From Bacillus spongiae (GTDB lineage Bacteria > Bacillota > Bacilli > Bacillales > Bacillaceae_K): 64,000 bases of DNA. Below are positions 54,149 through 63,704 of this stretch, piece by piece. The first letter of the stretch is position 1; each line of letters starts with the position of its first letter. The position numbers were made by a program, and so were the translations under genes. The notes under the pieces are model-generated. The model was not told the origin of the DNA, did no database searches, and saw only the letters and a list, made by a program, of their open reading frames with translations. The DNA lies in NCBI RefSeq assembly GCF_037120725.1, contig NZ_JBBAXC010000017.1, forward strand, positions 36,443 through 100,442. Direction: 5' to 3'.

Positions 54149-55372
54149 ATGGAATCTGTCTTGTTTAACGACATGTCATTATCGAATGGAACGATCATTA
54201 AAAATCGCTTTTTTAAAGGAGCCATGAGTGAAGGGTTAGCCAATGTGAACAATGAACCTACAGAAGCTCACTATCATTTGTATGAAAATTGGGCAAAGGG
54301 GGGAGCAGGAATTGTTGTGACAGGTCATGTGATGATTGATCAACGGGCATTAGGAGAACCGAGGAATGTGGTGGTCGAAAGTGATGCCGTGTTACCCCAT
54401 TTGGAAAAGTGGGCAGAGAACGGAACGCTTCATGGCACACAGCTTTGGATGCAGTTGAATCATCCAGGTAAACAAGCCATGAAGGGAGTAGTGAAAGAAG
54501 CCATTGCTCCTTCCGCCATTCCTTTTCCGGGTCGGACAGGACGGCTATTCCTTGAGCCAAGAGAGATTACGCCAACGGAAATTAAGGAGGTCATTCAACG
54601 CTTCGGGAATAGCGCTAAGCTCGCAAAACAAGCGGGCTTTACAGGGGTGCAAATCCACGGTGCGCACGGATATTTAATTAGTCAGTTTTTATCACCGCGT
54701 CATAATCAAAGAAAGGATGAATGGGGAGGCGAAATTGACGCGCGAATGAAGTTTTTGATTGAAGTGTACCGAGAAATCCGGCGCCAAACGGGCAATTTCC
54801 AGGTCGGTGTGAAATTAAATTCTGCTGATTTTATGAAAGCAGGCTTTACTGAGGAAGAAGCCATCTATGTCGCGGAGCAACTAGAGAAAGAGGGAGTAGA
54901 TTTAATCGAAATTTCAGGTGGGTCATTTGAAAATCCAACCATGACTGGTCAAAATGTAAAGGAATCGACGAAGAAAAGAGAGGCCTATTTTCTTGATTTC
55001 GCTGAAAAACTGCGAGAAACGGTTCATGTCCCTTTATGTGTAACAGGAGGGTTTCGGTCGAAAGCAGGAATGGAAAATGCGATCACTTCAAAGGCAACGG
55101 ACTTTGTCGGCTTAGCAAGACCGTTTGCCATCTATCCGGATTTCCCCAATTTAATGGAAGCAAATCAACTAGAAGAAGTGATTCTTCATCCGAAAAAGCT
55201 CGGCATTAAAAGCATTGATAACCAAATCCCACTAGACTCTCTATGGTATATGCTACAGTTAGAAAGAATCGGGAGAGGAAAGACAGTACGAGCGAATCAT
55301 CCCGTTTGGCTTGCGTTTTTTGAAGGGCTTTTCAAACACGGGAAAGAGATGTTTCAGCAGCAAAGAGCCTAA
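54149..55372 (+). CDS. Old-yellow-enzyme family oxidoreductase
   Basis: 407 residues. It has the TIM-barrel FMN motifs KNRFFKGAMSEGLA, the substrate His pair in GVQIHGAHGYLISQFLSP, and the FMN-binding end VTGGFRSKAGM...GLARPF. It is the single-domain OYE/NADH:flavin oxidoreductase type, without the iron-sulphur module of 2,4-dienoyl-CoA reductase. AAGGAG lies 11 bases before the ATG; a GTG at 54137 overlaps it. It likely reduces activated C=C bonds. Confidence 0.88.
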   Translation: MESVLFNDMSLSNGTIIKNRFFKGAMSEGLANVNNEPTEAHYHLYENWAKGGAGIVVTGHVMIDQRALGEPRNVVVESDAVLPHLEKWAENGTLHGTQLWMQLNHPGKQAMKGVVKEAIAPSAIPFPGRTGRLFLEPREITPTEIKEVIQRFGNSAKLAKQAGFTGVQIHGAHGYLISQFLSPRHNQRKDEWGGEIDARMKFLIEVYREIRRQTGNFQVGVKLNSADFMKAGFTEEEAIYVAEQLEKEGVDLIEISGGSFENPTMTGQNVKESTKKREAYFLDFAEKLRETVHVPLCVTGGFRSKAGMENAITSKATDFVGLARPFAIYPDFPNLMEANQLEEVILHPKKLGIKSIDNQIPLDSLWYMLQLERIGRGKTVRANHPVWLAFFEGLFKHGKEMFQQQRA

Positions 55373-55412
55373 CGAGGTCAAACAAAATAGTATATAACCA
55401 TACTTCTCCATT

Positions 55413-55450
55413 AAAAGCCAGTTTTGAAAGGTTGTACAAACTGGCTTTTT
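55413..55450 (+). terminator. Terminator of the OYE gene
   Basis: AAAAGCCAGTTT pairs with AAACTGGCTTTT, followed by TT. Confidence 0.88.
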
Positions 55451-56547
55451 TAACATCCTCTTATTCACAGAGGAAATCACAGAGAAACCTTAATCATCGA
55501 CCTGACCCATGGATCGCCATGTTTGCTTCAAACCTTCGGCAGATTTACGGGCATTTCAGAAGTTTTTTAAGGGTCTACTTAAATATGTTGACTTAGAGCA
55601 ATATATAGTGATAAATAACTGGAAATGATAAAATAAAGGAAATTTTACATCTTTTTTTATTATTTTAAGCTTGAAGGTTAGGGAATAATGTAAAATCCAA
55701 TAACAGCGAGAAAGAGCTACACATATTTACATAAAGTCGAAACAAGAAAAGGGATGCGGTACAATCGATTAACCCTTCTTTTTCCTTAATACTAAAATTG
55801 AGAATGTAACGGGCGGGCGGAATCACTCCTTCCCCCGACTAAAACCGTCTTTCCATAAAACACTCCGACCCAATACCACAGCATTTCTAGCAAATAAAAA
55901 GCGATTGAGCATCAGTCGTTGTACATTTCTCCACATAGTACAATATGTTTTAGCACTCCTTTCATACAATCTAGGCACGGAATTTATGAAGGGGTGTTAC
56001 GTAAGGTATTACTAGTTATACCCTCGATTATGCATCCAACCGTGCAGTCTGCAATTGATGATTCAGACTCAGGTGAGATAGTATTAAGATCCTCCATATG
56101 AAGCACCAAACCACCAAGAATCCCGCTCTCATAGCACTAGGTCGTATATCACGGTAAAAAAGAAAAAAAACGCTCTAACCCATTCTACTCCTTGAGAAAT
56201 ATTTACAATTGCGAGTGTTTTTTCTTCCATTCCTTGAAAACATAGACGTCTACTCTGATTGTTAAAGAAGGAAAATTAATCGTAAAAATGTAGTGCGAGA
56301 AAAAATTAGAATAATTTTACAAAAAATAAACGAAATATTCTGATTTTATGTTACTGTTAACTAGTATTAATTTTTTTGTGAAAAATTAATGAATTTTACT
56401 AATATTTAATAGTATACAAATATGTATTGAAAGGGGGAATGTGTACGGAAAAGAATCCAATGATTCCATTCTATAGTCGATTGAACTTTACTTGCTTGTT
56501 TTAAATTTGAAAAAGAAAAAGAAAAAGATTAAGAGGAGGAAACTAAG
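55451..56547. other. 1.1-kb region with remnants only
   Basis: No intact gene. A plus-strand stretch near 56029-56100 reads MHPTVQSAIDDSDSGEIVL, similar to the opening of beta-helix repeat proteins (TIQxAIDxAxxGDTI), but is cut off. AAAACGCTC/GAGTGTTTT around 56176-56222 may be an old terminator. The last 150 bases are a promoter-like, AT-rich leader of the collagenase gene. Confidence 0.4.
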
Positions 56548-59500
56548 TTGGATATACCAAATAAAAAATTAATAGGGAAACTGTGTAGTTCATTGCTGGT
56601 GGTTACGTTACTTTTTCCTGGATATGGTACAAGTTATGCCCAGGAAAAGGAGGAAAGTTCCCCCAATAGAGTGAAAAAATTAAATGATGTCTCCTTAATT
56701 GTGAACGATCGAACTCCTTTAAAAAGAAAAAGAGCCTTCATAGATACTACGGAAATGGAAGAAACGAAACATATTAAGCAACATGAAAAACTCCCTTCAA
56801 TAACACCTTCTGCACCACCTTCACAAGCTCAAACAGAATCCCTTCAATCTATGACATTAGCAGATAACCACACATTCTCAGAACTTTTAACCTATACAGA
56901 TGATGAACTTGTAGAATTACTTGCTACAATTTCAACGAATAATATAACCGATTTTTGGAGTTATAGTGATGATGCCGTGGCATTTTACCGCGATCGAAAC
57001 CGGTTATTAACGTTACGAGATGCGATCATTGAAAGAGGATCTTCTTATACAAATCGTGATGATTTAGGACTTGCAACCCTAATAGAAGTATTAAATAGGG
57101 GTTTCTACATAGGTTTTGACTATGGAGATACTGAGTTAGCGTATTTAGAAGACTTATCTTTTAGAAATGAAATGAATAGTGCTATTAAAGCAGTGGTAAA
57201 TAATCAGCATTTTGAACTTGGCACCGATAGTCAGGAGAGAGTATTAGAGCAAATTGGATTTTTAATGAACCATGGAACACCTGATGTCGACATGTTTAAT
57301 GCGCTTCTACCAGTTGTTCAGGATTTTAATTCTCATGTTAATACGTATATTACAGATTTTTCAAAAACAGATGCTATATATGCGCTACTAAATGGATTTG
57401 AATATAATCTTTATTATAATTTTTTGAATGAATCGTATAGAGATGTTCAAGATGCTCCATGGCACGGGCGTGTAGACAACCTTTTAAATGAGATTGCTAC
57501 TATTATAGAGTTCACTCAATTTTCGGGAACCGATCATGAATGGTTGATTGATAATGGAATTTGGATCATAGGAGAAGAAGGTAGATTCCATAGTGATCCA
57601 AACTTTTCAATAGATGTTTTTAGTGGTGCGATTAATGTATTCCCTAAATATACAGGTTTATATTTAGCCATTGCCGACCGACTTGAAGGTCTTGGTGGGA
57701 ATATAAATTATGACCAAATTATAAAAGATTACGAAGATTATTATTATGGGGAGCACTATGTATTTGATGATGGAGAAATTATTATTAAAGCAGGAGACCG
57801 CGTAACGACCGAAGAAATTCAAAAAATATATTGGGCAGCGAAAGAAGAGAAAGCACAGTTTCATAGATATTACGGAACCGACACGCCTGTCGAGCAAGGA
57901 AATGCTGACGATGTACTTACTACGATTATTTACAATGACAAGGAAGAATATAAATTAAATCGATATATCAATGGGGTAGGTACCGATAATGGAGGAATCT
58001 ATATAGAAAGCTGGGGAACATTCTTTACTTGGGATCGTGAAGTACCAGCTGATAGTATTTTTGAATTAGAAGAGTTATTTCGTCATGAGTATTTTCACTA
58101 TTTGCAAAGTAGATATGTTGTTCCAGGTTTATGGGGAAGTACCCCTTTGTATACTGGTGATCGAATCGCATGGTTTGAAGAGGGTGGTGGGGAATTTTTT
58201 GCTGGATCAACCAGAACTGGTATAGAGCCAAGATCCACAATGGTAGAAGGGATCGCAGCAAATCCAGCAGACCGCTACACATTGGATCAGGTCTTACATG
58301 CATCATATAGCCTAGGGTGGGAGTTTTATGACTATTCCTATGCGTTTTATGATTTCATCATCAATAATCATATGGATATTTTTTACACTATAAATGAGCT
58401 GGTAAAGAACGAAGATGGAGCTGGATTCGATCGTTATATGGATGAATTATCAAGGAATTCAAGCTTAGAAAAAGAGTTTCAAGCTCATTTAAGTTACTTG
58501 TACAATAATCTCGATCAATATGGAGTACCGTCTGTCTCAAATGACTACCTTCTAAACCACTCTGTAAAATCATTAATAGAAATAGAAAACGAAATCATTA
58601 CCGAAATAAATCTAAATAATGTTTCACAAGATACCTTTGCTTCCGAGTTCTTCGATACTTATACTCTAACAGGAGAGTATGTGGGAGGTACTTCAGGTGG
58701 TGAGGTAGCCGATTTTGAAGATATCAATCAAGCAGTTAATCAAGTAATCAGTGAGTTAAGCCGTACAGGGAAGTGGAGTGGTTATAAAACGTTAACAGCC
58801 TATTTTGTCAATCACCGAGTGAACTCAAGAGGGCAGTATGTGTATGATGTAGTGTTCCATGGAATGTATACCGGTAACACTACGGCGACGAACCTTGATC
58901 CAGTAGCTATCATTGGTGCAAATAGTCAAGGGACAGTGAACAATCCAATTCAGTTCTCTAGTACAGATGCTTATGATCCAGATGGTTCGATTGTAGAATT
59001 TGAATGGGATTTTGGAGATGGAAACAGTAGCATTGAATCCAACCCTTCACATATCTATACAGAAGCTGGGACATATACCGTCAGACTAACTGTTACAGAT
59101 AATAAAGGAGCTTTTAGCAGCAGCAGTATGAGAATATCAATCAATGATGGAAATGTAACGACTGAAACTGAGTCAAACAATCGACAATCAGAAGCAAACG
59201 TTATGGGCTTCGGAGATCAGTTAGAGGGCTCTCTTGATTATGCTACCGGTAATGACCATACGGATTGGTACTACTTTGATGTAGATGAAAGAGGTGAAGT
59301 CACTATTGATGTAACGAAACTGAGCGGTACCGACTTCAATGTGCTTGTTGAAGATGCCAATGGAAATCGTTTAGCAGAACCATTAAACAATCCTATTTTT
59401 AATGCTTCACCTGGGCGATATTACATCGTTGTTTATACATGGTCTGGAGAATGGGTCGACTATTCCATAGCATTAAATGGGAATCAACCAGATACTGGTG

Positions 59501-59826
59501 GATCTTTCGATACGGAAACAGAACCAAATAATCGGAAATCAGCTGCAAACCTCATCAATACCCAAATAGGAGGTGCACTTGATTATGCAACAAATGACCA
59601 TACGGATTGGTTCTATTTCGATGTAGAGACCAGCAGTGAAGTCATGATTCAACTAACGAAACTTAGTGGAACGGATTACAATGTTTTAGTAGAGGATGAT
59701 AATGGAAATGTGATAGCCAACCCACTAGTTGATCATTCCTTTCATGTCTCACCAGGCAGATATTATGTCAGTGTTTATACATGGGAGGGAAATGCTGTCG
59801 AATATAAAATGGAGTTGACGAAGTAA
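56548..59826 (+). CDS. colA: Secreted M9 collagenase
   Basis: 1092 residues from a TTG behind AAGAGGAGG. A signal peptide (about 1-31, ending SYAQ) and a variable stretch lead into the M9 N-terminal (activator) region (about 100-400). The peptidase domain has the zinc motif HEYFH (513-517) and the third ligand Glu at about 544 in FEEGGGEFFAG. A PKD domain follows (about 780-870), then two pre-peptidase C-terminal domains with repeated ETEPNNRKSAAN and HTDWFYFDV motifs (about 870-985 and 990-1092). This is the order of bacillary and clostridial collagenases. It acts outside the cell on collagen or gelatin. Confidence 0.93.
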   Translation: MDIPNKKLIGKLCSSLLVVTLLFPGYGTSYAQEKEESSPNRVKKLNDVSLIVNDRTPLKRKRAFIDTTEMEETKHIKQHEKLPSITPSAPPSQAQTESLQSMTLADNHTFSELLTYTDDELVELLATISTNNITDFWSYSDDAVAFYRDRNRLLTLRDAIIERGSSYTNRDDLGLATLIEVLNRGFYIGFDYGDTELAYLEDLSFRNEMNSAIKAVVNNQHFELGTDSQERVLEQIGFLMNHGTPDVDMFNALLPVVQDFNSHVNTYITDFSKTDAIYALLNGFEYNLYYNFLNESYRDVQDAPWHGRVDNLLNEIATIIEFTQFSGTDHEWLIDNGIWIIGEEGRFHSDPNFSIDVFSGAINVFPKYTGLYLAIADRLEGLGGNINYDQIIKDYEDYYYGEHYVFDDGEIIIKAGDRVTTEEIQKIYWAAKEEKAQFHRYYGTDTPVEQGNADDVLTTIIYNDKEEYKLNRYINGVGTDNGGIYIESWGTFFTWDREVPADSIFELEELFRHEYFHYLQSRYVVPGLWGSTPLYTGDRIAWFEEGGGEFFAGSTRTGIEPRSTMVEGIAANPADRYTLDQVLHASYSLGWEFYDYSYAFYDFIINNHMDIFYTINELVKNEDGAGFDRYMDELSRNSSLEKEFQAHLSYLYNNLDQYGVPSVSNDYLLNHSVKSLIEIENEIITEINLNNVSQDTFASEFFDTYTLTGEYVGGTSGGEVADFEDINQAVNQVISELSRTGKWSGYKTLTAYFVNHRVNSRGQYVYDVVFHGMYTGNTTATNLDPVAIIGANSQGTVNNPIQFSSTDAYDPDGSIVEFEWDFGDGNSSIESNPSHIYTEAGTYTVRLTVTDNKGAFSSSSMRISINDGNVTTETESNNRQSEANVMGFGDQLEGSLDYATGNDHTDWYYFDVDERGEVTIDVTKLSGTDFNVLVEDANGNRLAEPLNNPIFNASPGRYYIVVYTWSGEWVDYSIALNGNQPDTGGSFDTETEPNNRKSAANLINTQIGGALDYATNDHTDWFYFDVETSSEVMIQLTKLSGTDYNVLVEDDNGNVIANPLVDHSFHVSPGRYYVSVYTWEGNAVEYKMELTK

Positions 59827-60034
59827 CGTTGAATCAATCATTAGGACATGAATAGAGAGAAGAAATCCCCTTTTAACAACTATCTCGAATCAGCTCATTT
59901 ATAGGAAAGTGAGGGTAAACTTTACGATCCTCTAAATAAAATTGGACATAACTAATAAGCTTTAATCCCTTAATTTTAAGTTTTGTAAGTTATGCAATTA
60001 ATTGTATTGAATTATGCGGTGTACATTTGTTTCT

Positions 60035-60770
60035 CCTTTAATATCGCATAAATTCAATCCAATAGCTTGTTAGCACAAGCTATGATGGCTACTTTGTGAG
60101 GCTTGCCCTCACTTTTTTTGTCAAAATACACTCGCATCTTTTCATTTCTATTATTGGTTAATCCTTGAACAGCTGTATAGATTGTCTAACGGAGCTTAAT
60201 AGCTCCTCTTTTGGATTGTAGCTGTAAACTTACCAGATTGGTAAACTCTTGGATCAATTCTGGTAAGTGTGTCCCGTTCTGAAGACACTTTTAATTTCAA
60301 AGCCTTCTCATAAAACAACCCATACGTTTTTTTTCCTCCTATACTCTGCATTTCCTCAACTAATTATTCCGTTGGTACCTTTAATACATCATGTGGAGTA
60401 GGATAGAGGATTAGCGTTTTTAAGAATAAAGCACATATAAATTACAAAAAAACCCTTTATATTCAAGGAATACTAGGTCTAGTATCGTTTTGAACTGAAG
60501 TTTTAGTTGTACATAGTACCGTGTTAAAGAATCGTGTTGTCTATTCAGATTACTCAGGTTCATCGTTTTAACAATTTTCCGTTGATAGGCAACTAAGTCC
60601 TCATTGAAATACAACTCACACAAATGTTTCGCAACAGCTGTGTCTGATTTCACTTTTTGAAGACTACTTTCTTTCGATTCGTAAGAAATAACGGGATTCA
60701 CTAAAAAGTACGTTCTTTTTTTTCTCGAGAGTCTGTAATATAGGTTTATGTTAGTGGACTGTAGATTCAA
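60035..60770 (-). pseudogene. Decayed IS110-family transposase
   Basis: The 5' half is an open 116-codon frame (60420-60770) containing VNPVISYESKESSLQK and VKSDTAVAKHLCELY, the DEDD domain style of IS110. Downstream pieces in other frames read SKRGAIKLR, then NNRNEKMRVYFDKK, then KPHKVAIIACANKLL, the typical Transposase_20 end. Stops separate them. No terminal repeats are expected for IS110. 59827-60034 holds nothing recognisable. Confidence 0.7.
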
Positions 60771-60948
60771 AAAGGAGATGCAATATATGAAGAATTGACA
60801 GGAAACTGTACCTCTATAGAAATAAAAAAAGACTATACTACAGTTATAGGCAATTTTTTCTTAGATAATATGGTTTCAAAATGTGTAATAGAAACAAAAG
60901 AACTAAAAAATATAGACTCCCTGATGGTAGAGAAAAGAATAGCAAAAT
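60771..60948 (+). pseudogene. Fragment of a hypothetical protein
   Basis: An open stretch without a normal start reads DAIYEELTGNCTSIEIKKDY and ends at TAG 60946-60948. It abuts the IS110 remnant and looks like the 3' end of a gene cut by that element. Family not recognised. Confidence 0.4.
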
Positions 60949-60981
60949 AGAAAATTAATAAATTTTGAGGAGTGTTTATGA

Positions 60982-61311
60982 ATGAAGGAGATTAAAAGTA
61001 TTACACCAACGGGTATCACTTACATAAATGAGCTGGGTGCAGAAAAGTTTGTTGATTTTAACCTGTGTAATCAAAATTGGATAGCGTACAGAATAAGAAC
61101 TGAGAAATTAGATGGTAAATAAGTGATTGAAATTAAACGGAAAGATAAGTGTATCGGTCAAAGAGATGTTAGCGCAGATCCAATGTTTATTGAATTCTTT
61201 ACAAGACCTTTTACAAGATTTGAGTTTAAAGGGTCAGATTCAAGACAAGCATTTTCCTCACTTAAAGATGAACTCAATGCTGCTGGATGGACTACTCTAG
61301 ACCAAAGTTAG
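60982..61311 (+). pseudogene. Immunity-like gene split by an in-frame TAA
   Basis: An ATG at 60982 opens MKEIKSITPTGITYINELG and runs 46 codons to TAA at 61120-61122. The same frame goes on at once (GTG) with VIEIKRKDKCIGQRDVSADP and ends 61311 with NAAGWTTLDQS. Both halves together make a plausible 109-residue protein. The second half resembles small Bacillus proteins ending F(K/E)FK...GWTTFD. One stop mutation is the simplest reading; two short coupled genes are less likely. Confidence 0.55.
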
Positions 61312-61447
61312 GATTAAATGATTATTAGAATTGCTTGATTAATCAGGGTGAACGGCTTTATGTAAAGTCAATGAATACAATACATAATAATTAATTAAAT
61401 GGATCAGACTGGTATTAAGTTTAATGACCATTAACAAGGGATGGATG

Positions 61448-61945
61448 GTGTTGGAAAACTTAGAGGTACTATTTATGGACTTTAATAAGAGGGATATAGA
61501 TAGATTAGTATATGAAGAACTTAAATTCTCTACATTAAAAGTTAACTCATCACATTTTTATGATTATAATATAAAAAAAGATATCGGTTTTTCTCAAGTG
61601 AAAAACATAGAGCGAACCTTATCACCAAAAGGAACAGGTAATATTTTCTTAGAAGAATTACACCTAGGTATTTTATTGAAAGACATAGTAGTTGTGTTTT
61701 CGTTTGATAAACAATTAGGTGATATTGTATTTAACTTTCCAGAAAATCAATTACTAACAAATGAAAGGCACAAAAATAAGATAAGGTTGAAGAAGCTAGT
61801 CCATTATCTAGTTAATTTGAAGAAAAATTTCGATATTCCAAAAGTTATCATTGGTTACGAACCTGCAACTGATGAGGATACTTTATTAATTGAAATCAAT
61901 GATACAACAACTAATTATGAGAATGAAATAGATAAAATACTATGA
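61448..61945 (+). CDS. Hypothetical protein, immunity-cluster member
   Basis: 165 residues; start ambiguous among ATG 61445, GTG 61448 and TTG 61451 behind AAGGGA. Mixed alpha/beta composition, acidic, no signal or membrane segment. Stretches RDIDRLVYEELKF and VIIGYEPATDEDTLLIEIN are protein-like, but I recognise no family. Its company of other small acidic genes suggests an immunity or orphan role. Confidence 0.55.
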   Translation: MLENLEVLFMDFNKRDIDRLVYEELKFSTLKVNSSHFYDYNIKKDIGFSQVKNIERTLSPKGTGNIFLEELHLGILLKDIVVVFSFDKQLGDIVFNFPENQLLTNERHKNKIRLKKLVHYLVNLKKNFDIPKVIIGYEPATDEDTLLIEINDTTTNYENEIDKIL

Positions 61946-62194
61946 GCCATAAGGTTTTTATGTGTAGAATATCTATTAAATATGATATTTTTTAGCTAAA
62001 AAAAAGTAGTTTCCAAACTGACAACCAAATGACTTCTATTATCTTTAAAGGTGGATTGGATGCTTCTTTCCAATCTTCAAATTCTCCTAAAAACTCTTGA
62101 TCCATTACTTCCAATACTTTACTGCCTAAAAGTAGTTATTCGGGCTTGTTTTTTAGATGGGGTACTTGGTGTAAGTTGGGTTGAAGGAGTTGAA

Positions 62195-62509
62195 ATGACA
62201 TCGGTTATTTTTATCAGGGATTATATTCAATTAGTTTTTGAAGGAATAAACGATACAGCTATTCTATCCACATTTACACTACCAACAGTCTATAATAATG
62301 ATAATGCTTATAATATTGATACGAAGGGATATAGAGATGAACTATGTTCCTTAATAAACCAAAATGTAGAAAAAGTTTTATTACTTGAAGAAGCAATTCA
62401 GTTGATTTTTGAATTGGGCAGAACTATAGAAATTTCTTTACGTGAACAAGATTATGATAGTCCCGAGGCAGCCATGTTTAGGCGGGGGGATGAAAGGGTA
62501 GTTTGGTAG
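62195..62509 (+). CDS. Small immunity-like protein
   Basis: 104 residues from an ATG 5 bases after AAGGAG. It reads VIFIRDYIQLVFEG, then GYRDELCSLINQNVEKV, and ends ISLREQDYDSPEAAMF and VVW. This acidic end (SL-x-x-x-D-x-x-x-P-E-A-A ending in VW) is common in small proteins found beside polymorphic toxins. The open frame extends to 62051, but that part is poor. Confidence 0.55.
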   Translation: MTSVIFIRDYIQLVFEGINDTAILSTFTLPTVYNNDNAYNIDTKGYRDELCSLINQNVEKVLLLEEAIQLIFELGRTIEISLREQDYDSPEAAMFRRGDERVVW

Positions 62510-62569
62510 TATTCTCACTGGATAAGTTGAATTATTTATTGCCCTAAATAAATGTTGGAGCTGATGTCC

Positions 62570-62962
62570 ATGCGAATCAAAATAATAAAGAATGAAGGAA
62601 TGTATAATGACCAGAATATAATCCAATTTACATCTGAGTTTGGAAGCGAAGCAGCTATTTGGGTGGGTGAAACTGCCATAGAAGGACGAGAATACAATGT
62701 GGAGCTAGACATATCAACTAAAATAAAATGGAGAAAAGATGTAAAAAAGTCTGACAAGGAACGATATGCCATAAATAGCGATGGACTTTTCACGACTATA
62801 GTTTGTAAAGTTGAAGCCTTTTTTGAGGAAGCCTGTTGTTGTTTTAGGATCGGGTCAAGCATAGTTATAATTGAAATGGAGGGGGACCCTTACCCCAAAG
62901 GAACATTTGTTCAGGTAAAGGTATGTTCTCAAAGCTTTTATTTATATGATATAAATTTGTAG
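62570..62962 (+). CDS. Hypothetical protein
   Basis: 130 residues from the ATG at 62570, 9 bases after GGAG. It reads RIKIIKNEGMYNDQNIIQFT, has a central KWRKDVKKSDKERYAIN stretch and a Cys-rich ACCCFRIG near residue 90. Beta-rich and cytoplasmic. Family not recognised. Confidence 0.55.
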   Translation: MRIKIIKNEGMYNDQNIIQFTSEFGSEAAIWVGETAIEGREYNVELDISTKIKWRKDVKKSDKERYAINSDGLFTTIVCKVEAFFEEACCCFRIGSSIVIIEMEGDPYPKGTFVQVKVCSQSFYLYDINL

Positions 62963-63123
62963 TTAGAAAAATCCTATTGAAAAAATAATATAAAGTTTAG
63001 TCAATTATAATAAATTTAGCCAATATAAAGCACTGTGATTAGTAAAACTGATATAAACCATCTATACTTTTAATCAGACTGACAAAGCAGAAGGGCGTTT
63101 TGTTATAGGCTGGAGGAGAAAAA

Positions 63124-63420
63124 ATGGAAAATAAGTTACGAGAAGTATTGTCAATACTAGAAAAACTTAATTCTAAAACCAATATTGTAACGACGGACGA
63201 TATTGATGATCAGTATGATAATTTGGAGGATTTGAAAGTTTTATCAAGTGAGTTAGACAAAGTACTAAGTGGCTTTAAAACTGTTAATCTAAATGATAGT
63301 ACTAAAGTAAAGGAACTGTTATTTGAATTTCATAGAATTCTAAATACCTTCGAGTGGCATTTTTCAGAGATAAGTGACTTAAATATGAAAATAATACAAA
63401 AGTATAAAGACAAAGTGTAA
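63124..63420 (+). CDS. Small coiled-coil protein
   Basis: 98 residues behind GGAGGAG. Heptad-like Leu spacing through much of the length (LREVLSILEKLNSK, DLKVLSSELDKVLSGF) predicts a helical bundle or coiled coil. Highly charged, no signal. Function unknown; the downstream neighbours are IS sequences. Confidence 0.55.
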   Translation: MENKLREVLSILEKLNSKTNIVTTDDIDDQYDNLEDLKVLSSELDKVLSGFKTVNLNDSTKVKELLFEFHRILNTFEWHFSEISDLNMKIIQKYKDKV

Positions 63421-63620
63421 TAATCATTAGTATGAAAAGCCTATTAAAGTAATTTTCTTTTAAGGTTCTGTTAAATAAGGGTGAATGCCGAATCAAACGC
63501 TGATACATAACATTTTAGTCTCTTCACCATTTTCTGTGATTTGCACCCAATCCTAGAAATTAGTTAACGAGAGTGCGCAGCCGATCAGGCGATGTTCTTC
63601 TTCAGCTTGGAGACCACTTA

Positions 63621-63675
63621 GTTGGTAGAATAGGAGCTGTCAAGTGCTTTCCTTGACGGCTCCTATTCTACCAAC
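63621..63675. repeat. 24-bp near-perfect inverted repeat
   Basis: GTTGGTAGAATAGGAGC... (63621-63644) pairs with ...GCTCCTATTCTACCAAC (63652-63675) over 24 bp with one G-T mismatch around a 7-base loop. It sits 30 bases beyond the 3' end of the transposase and may be an IS-associated structure or a two-way terminator. Confidence 0.7.
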
Positions 63676-63704
63676 TACCATCGGAAAAGCTGAAAAAGAA
63701 GAAA

